A DNA stretch of 8,195 bases from JAWWBN01 sp033720955 (GTDB lineage Bacteria > Acidobacteriota > Thermoanaerobaculia > Multivoradales > JAHEKO01), in assembly GCA_033720955.1 (NCBI GenBank), contig JAWWBN010000172.1, positions 1 through 8,195 on the forward strand. Reading direction: 5' to 3'. The notes beneath the pieces are model-generated. The model saw only the letters and a list, made by a program, of their open reading frames with translations, was not told the origin of the DNA and did not search any database. The position numbers and the translations under genes were made by a program. Below are positions 1 to 5,689 of the stretch, piece after piece; the first letter of the stretch is position 1; the number at the start of each line of letters is the position of its first letter.

Positions 1-197
1 AGAGTCTGGCCGCGCCCCGTTTCATCCGCGTCTCCCTGGCCTTCCTGGACTTCCGTACCCCCTCCGCAGACCGCGCCGAGGTCGACTTCGTGCAGTCCTA
101 CGAGTCGGACCGGCGCTCCGACACGGTGACCAAGCGGCTGGAGCTGGTCCGGGAGGCCGGCGGGTGGAAGATCGTGGCCGAGAGGGTCATCTCGTGA
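1..197 (+). CDS. NTF2-like (Cds6-type) domain protein, 3' fragment
   Basis: This is the last 64 codons of a gene entering from the left; codons begin at position 3 and the stop is TGA at 195-197. The start and any upstream domains are outside the window. The residues form alternating beta strands ending in a YESD motif (codons 90-101), then REAGGWKIVAE, which is the usual end of an NTF2/SnoaL-like fold. The same pattern (DFxQxYESD, KR, REAGxWxIVxE) ends the next gene, so the two C-terminal domains are likely paralogous. The stop overlaps the next start as GTGA, which implies translational coupling. The full protein could be a second L,D-transpeptidase or a TPR protein with the same C-terminal domain; this fragment cannot decide. 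The function of this domain in the envelope is not known from the sequence. Confidence 0.75.
   Translation, partial: SLAAPRFIRVSLAFLDFRTPSADRAEVDFVQSYESDRRSDTVTKRLELVREAGGWKIVAERVIS
180..186 (+). promoter_or_regulatory. ribosome binding site deciding the GTG start of the L,D-transpeptidase
   Basis: GAGAGGG lies 7 bases before the GTG at 194-196. The frame is also open from a GTG at 164, but starting there would put a charged stretch (EDRGREGHL) ahead of the signal peptide and lengthen the overlap with the upstream gene. The start at 194 gives a clean SGRR-then-hydrophobic signal peptide and the common 4-base GTGA overlap. Confidence 0.6.
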
Positions 198-1405
198 GCG
201 GCCGCCGGCTCGCCCCCGCCGGCCTGGCGGGAGTCCTGCTGGCCCTGGCGCTCCCCCTCACCGGCGCGTCCGATGTCGGTCCCGACGTCTCCCGTCTGGA
301 GCCCGTCCCGACGCCGCTGCCGGAGCGCCGGCTGGTCCAGGGGCTGCTGGACACGAGCCGCGGGCAGCTCACGGACGCGCTGGGCAACCTCGACGAGCTG
401 GTGCGGGCGCAGCCCGATTTCCAGCTCGCGCACCTGGTCCGGGGGGACCTGCTCCTGGCGCTCGCGGGCCGGGTGGGGGAGTTCGGCGCCGGGGTGCCGG
501 CGGCCCTGGCGGGAGGCTTTCGCGACGAGGCGCGCGCCCGGCTGCTGCGCTACCTCGACTCGCCGCCGCCGAACGCGGTGCCGTCGGGTCTGCTGCGGCT
601 CCCCGACACGACCCCGGCCGCGCTCGCGGTCGATCTGGAGCGGTACCGCCTCTACGTGGTCGAGAACCGGGGCGGCCGGCTCGTGCGCACGCGGGACTAC
701 TATGTCGCCATCGGCAAGGGCGGCACCGACAAGCGCTTCGAGGGAGACGAGAAGACCCCGGTCGGGGTCTACTTCGTCACCGAGTACATCCCCGGCGAGA
801 AGCTCGCCGACCTCTACGGGGCCGGCGCCTTTCCGATCAGCTATCCCAACGGCTGGGACCGGGCCCTGGGGCGCACCGGAAGCGGGATCTGGATCCACGG
901 GACCGAGTGGGCGCTCTACAGCCGGGTGCCGCTGTCGAGCCGCGGCTGCGTCACCCTGGCCAACGAGGACTTCGCCCGGCTCAGGGAGTCGGTGACGCTG
1001 CAGCAGACGCCGGTGCTACTGGCCGGCCGGCTGGAGTGGGCTTCGACCGACGACGTGGCCTCCGACGCGCGGGAGCTGACCTCGGCGATCGAAAGCTGGC
1101 GGCGCGACTGGGAGAGCCTGGACACCGACCGCTACCTGGACCACTACTCGCAGAGCTTCCGCGGCCGCGGGATGTCGCGCGGAGAGTTCGCCTCCCACAA
1201 GCGCCGGGTCAACGCCGGCAAGCGCTGGGTCCGGGTCGGGATCTCCCAGCTCGGGCTCTACGCCTATCCGGGCGAGGAGGGGATGGTGGTCGCCGACTTC
1301 CGCCAGGACTACGAGAGCGACGGATTCCGCAGCTCGGTTCGCAAGCGCCAGTACTGGCGGCGCGAAGCGGGGCGCTGGCGGATCGTCCTCGAAGAGAACG
1401 TCTAG
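194..1405 (+). CDS. L,D-transpeptidase (YkuD domain, YafK-like) with C-terminal NTF2-like Cds6-type domain
   Basis: Predicted exported 403-residue peptidoglycan enzyme. Residues 2-26 look like a signal peptide (SGRR, then LAGVLLALALPLTGASD). Residues 40-92 form a short helical, TPR-like region. The YkuD catalytic domain spans about residues 142-280. It carries GDEKTPVGVYFV near residue 184, IWIHGT with the catalytic His at 235, and SSRGCVTL with the nucleophile Cys at 252 (TGC, 947-949). His and Cys have 16 residues between them, as in the family signature. The usual SHGC is SRGC here, and the conserved Arg after the Cys-Val pair is Thr, which resembles the YafK/DpaA side of the family. Residues 300-403 are an NTF2-like domain ending REAGRWRIVLEEN. 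L,D-transpeptidases form 3-3 crosslinks or attach or release proteins on meso-diaminopimelate; which reaction this one performs cannot be read. It is coupled to the upstream gene by the GTGA overlap and ends in a stop shared with the convergent regulator. Confidence 0.92.
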   Translation: MSGRRLAPAGLAGVLLALALPLTGASDVGPDVSRLEPVPTPLPERRLVQGLLDTSRGQLTDALGNLDELVRAQPDFQLAHLVRGDLLLALAGRVGEFGAGVPAALAGGFRDEARARLLRYLDSPPPNAVPSGLLRLPDTTPAALAVDLERYRLYVVENRGGRLVRTRDYYVAIGKGGTDKRFEGDEKTPVGVYFVTEYIPGEKLADLYGAGAFPISYPNGWDRALGRTGSGIWIHGTEWALYSRVPLSSRGCVTLANEDFARLRESVTLQQTPVLLAGRLEWASTDDVASDARELTSAIESWRRDWESLDTDRYLDHYSQSFRGRGMSRGEFASHKRRVNAGKRWVRVGISQLGLYAYPGEEGMVVADFRQDYESDGFRSSVRKRQYWRREAGRWRIVLEENV

Positions 1406-4329
1406 GCCATCCGCGCCACCCGGGCGCGGTAGGTCGGCGGCGTGACCCCCAGGAGCTTGGCTCCGGTGGTGTTGTCGTCGGGCAGCCGCTCGCGGATCTC
1501 CTCCAGCAGGATCGTCTCGGCGGCGGCCAGGAGATCCCCTCCTCCGCCCAGCTCCGACACCACTTGCCCCAGGATCTCCTGCACTCCCTCCCAGGTGCCG
1601 GTGCGGGGCGACAGCCCGGCCTCGGCCTGCTCCGAGGCCCGCTCGAGGCGGCGGCGGTAGGTGGTCTCCGGGATGCCGATCCGGGCGGCCCCCTGACGGG
1701 CCACGCCGTTGCAGGCGGTGTGCGCCGCCAGCACCAGGTCGTCGCTCAGCCACTTGCCCAGCGGAAAGGCGGCGTGCGCCCCCGACGCCAGCGCCAGGTC
1801 CACCTCTCGCGCGAGTCCGGCGCGGAGGCGGTCCAGGGGGCTCTCCTCCTCCCGGGGAGAGGCGTCGGCGGGCTCGTCCGGCAGCGGCTGACCGGGCGCC
1901 GGGACGGCGCCCCGCGGGAGGTCGAGATCGGCCGCCCCCAGCTCGGTGGCCTCGGAGAGGATCACCGCCCGCATGAGGCGGTTCTGGAGCTCGCGCACGT
2001 TGCCCGGCCACGGATAGCGCCGCAGGGCGGCCTCGGCGTCCGCCGCCAGCCGGAGGGGACTCTTCTGGTAGCGGATGGCGTACGACTCGAGGAAGTGCCG
2101 CGCGAGATGCAGGATGTCCCGCGGCCGCTCCCGGAGCGCCGGGATCTCCAACCGCACCACGTTGAGACGGTGGAAGAGGTCCTGACGGAACCGCCCGGCC
2201 CGCACCTCGCCGGCCAGGTCGCGGTTCGTGGCCGCCAGGATCCGCACGTCCACCCGGCGCGGCCGGGTGCCGCCCACCGTGATGAACTGCCTCTCCTGTA
2301 CGAAGCGCAGGAGCTTGCTCTGCACCTCGAGCGGCAGCTCCCCGATCTCGTCCAGCAGCACGGTGCCGCCATCGGCCTCGGCGAGCCGCCCGGGCCGTCG
2401 CTGCTGGGCCCCGGTGAAGGCCCCTTTCTCGTGGCCGAAGAGCTCGCTCTCGATGAGGCTGGCGGCGATGGCGCTGCAGTCCACCACGACCATGCGCTGA
2501 CCGCGGCGGGGGCTGAGCTCGTGAACGGTGCGCGCCAGGAGCTCCTTCCCGGTGCCGCTCTCGCCCGTGATCAGCACGGTGGCGTCGGTGGGCGCCACCC
2601 GCCGCGCGGTGGCCACGACCGCCTCCATCTCCGGCGAGGCGTAGACCATCTTGGAGTGCTGGAGGGCGTGCCGGAGCTCGTTGAGCTCCGCCCGCAGGAG
2701 CTTCTTCTCGCTCTCCTGCCGCCGCTGGTCGCGCTCGGCGAGCTGCGCCCGGTCCAGCGCCACCGCGACCTGCGCGGCGAGGGCCTCCAGGAAGAGGAGG
2801 TCCGCCTCCTCGAGGTCGAAGGAGGCGCTGGGACCGTCCAGGTAGAGACAGCCCAGACGGTGGTCGGCTGCCAGGAGGGGGATGGCATGGGCGGAGCGGG
2901 CCTCCTCGCCCTCCCCCAGCCGCTCGGAGCGCGGCTCTCCCGCCGCCAGCGCCACGCGTAGGAGACGCAGCTCGGAGGGATCCAGCTCGACGGTGGCCAG
3001 CCGGCTCTGGCCGCCCGAGCTCGCCGTCACCCGGGTGACCCCCCGGAGGAGCTCGGGTCTCGCGTCGGGCTCTTCGGCCCCCGAGGCGGCGAAGAGGCCG
3101 ATCCGCTCCGGTCGAAGGGCGCCGTGGAGCCGGTCGATCAGCTCCGAGACGAGAGCCTCCGGCTCCTGATGCTCGGCGATGACCGTCAGGGCCTCGGAGA
3201 GGAGCACCATGTTGCGGTAGTCGTTCGCCATGTTGCCCGTGAAGATGCCGCTCAACCGGTCGAAAGCGCCGGCCTCGCGGCGGGGGGCTCCCTCGTCCCA
3301 GTCGGAGATGCAGCCTCCTCCCTCGCGCTTGGCCGCGTTGAGCGCCTGGTCGGCGCGCCGCACGAGCTCGAGCGCGCTCGGAGGCTGGTCGTCGGCGGGG
3401 TCGAAGGCGGCGCTGCCGACGCTGAACCCCAGCCGCACCGCCCCGTCCAGGTAGGCGGCCTCCATCAACACCGGGTGCAGCTTGGCGGCCACCTCGCGGA
3501 TCCCCTCGCCCACCGTCTCCGGCAGGACGGCGGCGAAGATGACGCTGCCGTAGCGGGCCAGCAGGTCCGACCGTCGCAGCGTGTGCCGGAGCCGGTGGGC
3601 GATCTCGCGGATGACCTCGTCCCCCGCGTCTCGGCCGAAGCGCTCGTTGACCGACTGGAAGTCGTCGGGGTTGACCAGCAGCAGGCCGAAGCCGCGACCG
3701 GTCTTCTCGGCGCGGTCGATCGCCTCCGGGAGCAGCGCCTGGAGGCCGGTTCGATCGGGCAGGTTGGTGAGAGCGTCGCGGCCCAGGGCCGCCACCTGGG
3801 TGGTGTGCGCGGCCAGGGCGCCGCCCAGGGTGAAGAGCCACCCCCAGAGCCCGTCCCCCTCGGCCCCTGGCCCTCCGGAGGGCGGCACCGGGTCACCGGC
3901 CAGGGCGCGCCGCAGCTCGTCAGGAAGCTCGCCCGGCAGGGCCAGCCCCAGCCAGGCGGCGGGCGGCAGGCGGCGGCCGCCGTCGTGGTCGGTGGTGCGC
4001 CGCACCCCGGTCTGGGAGTCCTCGCTGAGGCCCCAGAACCAGGTGGGAGCGGGCGTGGGGAGGGGCAGCAGGACGCAGCCGGGCTCGGCGCCCCGCACCA
4101 TCTGGGGGGCTTCGCCCGCGTCCGCCCCGGGGGTGAAGCGCTCGGCGAAGGCGAGGGCCCGCCGGCTGTCGGCGAACTCGGAGATCCCGGGCTCGTCGCC
4201 GGAGTGCAGCAGCAGCGGCTCCGAGGCCCCACCGAAGAGAGTCGGTACGAAAAGGGTGGCCGAGCGAGCGCCCGAGAAGCGCAGGATGCCGCGGAGGTAG
4301 GCGCGAAGAACCTCGGTGGCTTCAATCAT
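1402..4329 (-). CDS. multi-sensor sigma-54-dependent activator: GAF-like, degenerate GGDEF, GAF, AAA+, two Fis-like HTH motifs
   Basis: A 975-residue bacterial enhancer-binding protein. Residues 10-135 look like a divergent GAF-type sensor. Residues 183-340 are GGDEF-like: the signature is GSVIF (261-265), a metal-binding Asp is Asn220, and the inhibitory-site RRSD (252-255) is kept five residues before the signature. Residues 385-528 look like GAF, and 528-560 are a charged coiled-coil linker. The AAA+ domain (563-800) appears fully functional: Walker A GESGTGKE (589-596), GAFTGA (636-641), Walker B TVLLDE (656-661), sensor I ILAATNRDL, arginine-finger region GRFRQDLFHRL and WPGNVREL. Two Fis-like helix-turn-helix motifs follow, at 876-898 and 953-974; one is usual. 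ATG 4329 was chosen because upstream codons are proline-rich and unconserved in appearance, although no Shine-Dalgarno sequence precedes it; GTG 4416 is the alternative. The gene diverges from the RND operon and converges on the transpeptidase. It should activate sigma-54 holoenzyme with ATP; its targets and ligands are inferred only. Confidence 0.95.
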   Translation of the reverse strand: MIEATEVLRAYLRGILRFSGARSATLFVPTLFGGASEPLLLHSGDEPGISEFADSRRALAFAERFTPGADAGEAPQMVRGAEPGCVLLPLPTPAPTWFWGLSEDSQTGVRRTTDHDGGRRLPPAAWLGLALPGELPDELRRALAGDPVPPSGGPGAEGDGLWGWLFTLGGALAAHTTQVAALGRDALTNLPDRTGLQALLPEAIDRAEKTGRGFGLLLVNPDDFQSVNERFGRDAGDEVIREIAHRLRHTLRRSDLLARYGSVIFAAVLPETVGEGIREVAAKLHPVLMEAAYLDGAVRLGFSVGSAAFDPADDQPPSALELVRRADQALNAAKREGGGCISDWDEGAPRREAGAFDRLSGIFTGNMANDYRNMVLLSEALTVIAEHQEPEALVSELIDRLHGALRPERIGLFAASGAEEPDARPELLRGVTRVTASSGGQSRLATVELDPSELRLLRVALAAGEPRSERLGEGEEARSAHAIPLLAADHRLGCLYLDGPSASFDLEEADLLFLEALAAQVAVALDRAQLAERDQRRQESEKKLLRAELNELRHALQHSKMVYASPEMEAVVATARRVAPTDATVLITGESGTGKELLARTVHELSPRRGQRMVVVDCSAIAASLIESELFGHEKGAFTGAQQRRPGRLAEADGGTVLLDEIGELPLEVQSKLLRFVQERQFITVGGTRPRRVDVRILAATNRDLAGEVRAGRFRQDLFHRLNVVRLEIPALRERPRDILHLARHFLESYAIRYQKSPLRLAADAEAALRRYPWPGNVRELQNRLMRAVILSEATELGAADLDLPRGAVPAPGQPLPDEPADASPREEESPLDRLRAGLAREVDLALASGAHAAFPLGKWLSDDLVLAAHTACNGVARQGAARIGIPETTYRRRLERASEQAEAGLSPRTGTWEGVQEILGQVVSELGGGGDLLAAAETILLEEIRERLPDDNTTGAKLLGVTPPTYRARVARMA
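1411..1429 (+). terminator. GC hairpin just past the L,D-transpeptidase stop, possible terminator without a U-tract
   Basis: CCGCGCC (1411-1417) and GGCGCGG (1423-1429) form a perfect 7-base-pair stem with the loop ACCCG. It begins 5 bases after the transpeptidase stop codon. No T-run follows on the plus strand, so it is not a classical intrinsic terminator. It lies inside the last codons of the convergent regulator gene (its second helix-turn-helix), so the pairing may simply follow from GC-rich arginine and alanine codons. It could instead act as a 3'-end stabiliser or a weak transcription stop. Confidence 0.25.
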
Positions 4330-4491
4330 GGGAACGGCCGGCCGAAGCGGTCCGGCGCGGTCGGGCGGGAAGGAGACGGGTGGCGGGCCGAGACAAACCC
4401 TGGGGGATCGTACCACGCACCTGAATCGCCCCCGAAACAAAGGCCCGGGCCCGGACGTAATCAGGACAGAGAGCGAACGAGGAGGAGCCCG
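4330..4491. promoter_or_regulatory. divergent intergenic region between the sigma-54 activator and the RND efflux operon
   Basis: These 162 bases must hold the 5' regions of both flanking genes. Two GC palindromes are visible: CGGCCGGCCG (4335-4344), only 5 bases before the regulator start, and the overlapping pair GGCCCGGGCC (4442-4451) and CCGGGCCCGG (4445-4454), about 40 bases before the fusion-protein start. The stretch 4391-4440 is less GC-rich than its surroundings, with AGACAAACCC and CCGAAACAAA runs, and is the likeliest place for promoter melting. No good -35/-10 pair and no convincing -24/-12 element was found on either strand. The palindromes could be operators or merely the product of base composition. 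Confidence 0.45.
4480..4485 (+). promoter_or_regulatory. strong Shine-Dalgarno site of the membrane fusion protein gene
   Basis: A perfect AGGAGG lies 6 bases before ATG 4492. It fixes this start within a frame that stays open far upstream, where it only shadows the antisense regulator gene. Confidence 0.85.
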
Positions 4492-5679
4492 ATGGCCCAA
4501 GAAGAGAAGTCACGTATCCGTCGTCTGCTGAGCGCCCGAAAGTTCCGGGTCGCGTCGCTGACCCTCGGCATCCTTATCGTGCTGGCGGTGGCCGGCACCC
4601 TGCTCAGCCTGCCCGGGGAGGCGGGCGACGCCTCCTCGGCCGACGATCCGGCCGGAGTGGAGAGGACCGCGGAGAACGACGAGAAGGAGAGCGGGGAGGG
4701 CGACGAGAAGAAGGCGCCCGTCCCCGTGGAGGTGGCCGCGGTCGAGTCGGCGGAGATCTCCTCCTACCTGACCTCGAGCGCCAACCTGGTGGCCGAGCAC
4801 CAGGTGCGGCTGCTGGGGGAGGTCGAGGGGCGGGTGGCGCGGCTGCTGGTGGAGGAGGGGGACGCGGTGCGGCGGGGCCAGCCCCTGGCCGAGCTGGTCC
4901 CCGACGACGCCGAGATCGCGCTCAAGAAGGCGCAGCTCAAGCAGACCAACGCGCGGCTGGCCTGGGAGCGGGGCGAGGATCTGATGTCCAAGGAGCTGAT
5001 CAGCCGCGAGGAGCACGACCGGCTGCAGATGGAGCACGAGATCGCCGGTCAGGAGCTGGCCGAGGCGGAGTGGCGGCTCGAGAAGACCATCATCCGGGCG
5101 CCCTTCGGTGGCCGGGTCAGCGAGCGGATGGTCCAGCCCGGACAGCACGTCCGGCCCGGCGACGAGCTCTTCCAGGTCACCGACCTCGGCCGGCTGATCT
5201 CGCGGATCTACCTGCCGGAGCGGGACGTGATCGGCCTGGCCGAGGGCCAGCCGGTGCGGATCGACCTCAACGCCGACGCCACGGTCCGCTTCGACGGCAG
5301 CATCCGCCAGATCAGCCCGGTCGTGGACACCGCCACCGGAACCGTGAAGGTGACGGTGGAGGCGGCGGCGGTGCCGCGCGAGGTGCGTCCGGGCAGCTTC
5401 GTGACCGTGAGGATCGTCCGCGAGACCCGCTCCGGGACGCCGGTGATTCCGCGCGAGTCGGTCATCCGCGAGCTGGCCAGCGCCCACATCTTCGTCGCCG
5501 ACGAGGAGAGGGCGGCCCGCCGGGAGGTGAGGTTGGGTCTCGAGGAGGGCAACCGGGTGGAGGTCCTCGAAGGGGTCGAGCCGGGGGAGCTGGTGATCGT
5601 CGCCGGCCAGGGGGGGCTGCGCGACGGCTCGCCGATCCGGGTCCTGAACCCGGGGGACGGCCAGCAGTCGGCGAGCTGA
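4492..5679 (+). CDS. RND efflux periplasmic adaptor (membrane fusion protein, HlyD family)
   Basis: A 395-residue adaptor that links an inner-membrane RND pump to an outer-membrane channel. After a basic N-terminus (KSRIRR, SARKFR), residues 19-40 form one hydrophobic anchor; no lipobox Cys follows, so it is membrane-anchored, not a lipoprotein. Residues 42-75 are a strongly charged, mostly acidic linker (ENDEKESGEGDEKK). The first lipoyl half is about 103-138 (GRVARLLVEEGDAVRRGQPL). Residues 140-198 form a short alpha-helical hairpin, and the second lipoyl half is about 199-230 (RAPFGGRVSERMVQPGQHVRPGD). The beta-barrel domain (about 233-310) contains PVVDTATGTVKV, typical of the family, and the membrane-proximal domain follows (VIPRESVI, then GVEPGELVIVAGQGGLRDGSPI). 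Length is normal. The permease gene starts 10 bases after the stop, so the two form an operon. The substrate cannot be read from the adaptor. Confidence 0.96.
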   Translation: MAQEEKSRIRRLLSARKFRVASLTLGILIVLAVAGTLLSLPGEAGDASSADDPAGVERTAENDEKESGEGDEKKAPVPVEVAAVESAEISSYLTSSANLVAEHQVRLLGEVEGRVARLLVEEGDAVRRGQPLAELVPDDAEIALKKAQLKQTNARLAWERGEDLMSKELISREEHDRLQMEHEIAGQELAEAEWRLEKTIIRAPFGGRVSERMVQPGQHVRPGDELFQVTDLGRLISRIYLPERDVIGLAEGQPVRIDLNADATVRFDGSIRQISPVVDTATGTVKVTVEAAAVPREVRPGSFVTVRIVRETRSGTPVIPRESVIRELASAHIFVADEERAARREVRLGLEEGNRVEVLEGVEPGELVIVAGQGGLRDGSPIRVLNPGDGQQSAS

Positions 5680-5689
5680 GCGGTCCGCC

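Noticed and set aside
164..193. Earlier GTG start for the L,D-transpeptidase
   Set aside because: It adds a charged segment before the signal peptide and deepens the overlap with the upstream gene; the start at 194 has a well-spaced GAGAGGG.
907..2961. 684-codon plus-strand frame spanning the transpeptidase end and the regulator
   Set aside because: It crosses two well-supported genes in a wrong frame, lacks any motif and is rich in Arg/Gly/Leu.
3535..3549. Active diguanylate cyclase
   Set aside because: The signature is GSVIF in place of GGDEF or GGEEF and a metal-binding Asp is Asn, so synthesis of cyclic di-GMP is not expected.
1016..3841. Very long minus-strand frame (941 codons) overlapping the regulator in another frame
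   Set aside because: Its translation is low-complexity Arg/Gly/Pro/Ala with no recognisable domain, while the frame ending at 1402 contains all the sigma-54 AAA+ motifs. It is a shadow frame of GC-rich DNA.
4405..4430. Possible -24/-12 sigma-54 promoters (GG-N10-GC at 4405-4418 on plus; GGGC-N8-TGC at 4431-4417 on minus)
   Set aside because: Only the invariant GG and GC plus a few other consensus bases match. Several such chance matches are expected in so GC-rich a region.
4434..4462. Possible sigma-70 promoter for the RND operon (GAAACA, 17 bases, GTAATC)
   Set aside because: Both boxes match the consensus poorly, and the hits arise from the only AT-containing bases nearby.
3124..4491. In-frame upstream extension of the membrane fusion protein
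   Set aside because: The open frame upstream of 4492 is antisense to the regulator. AGGAGG at 4480-4485 and the start of the anchor sequence fix the real start at 4492.
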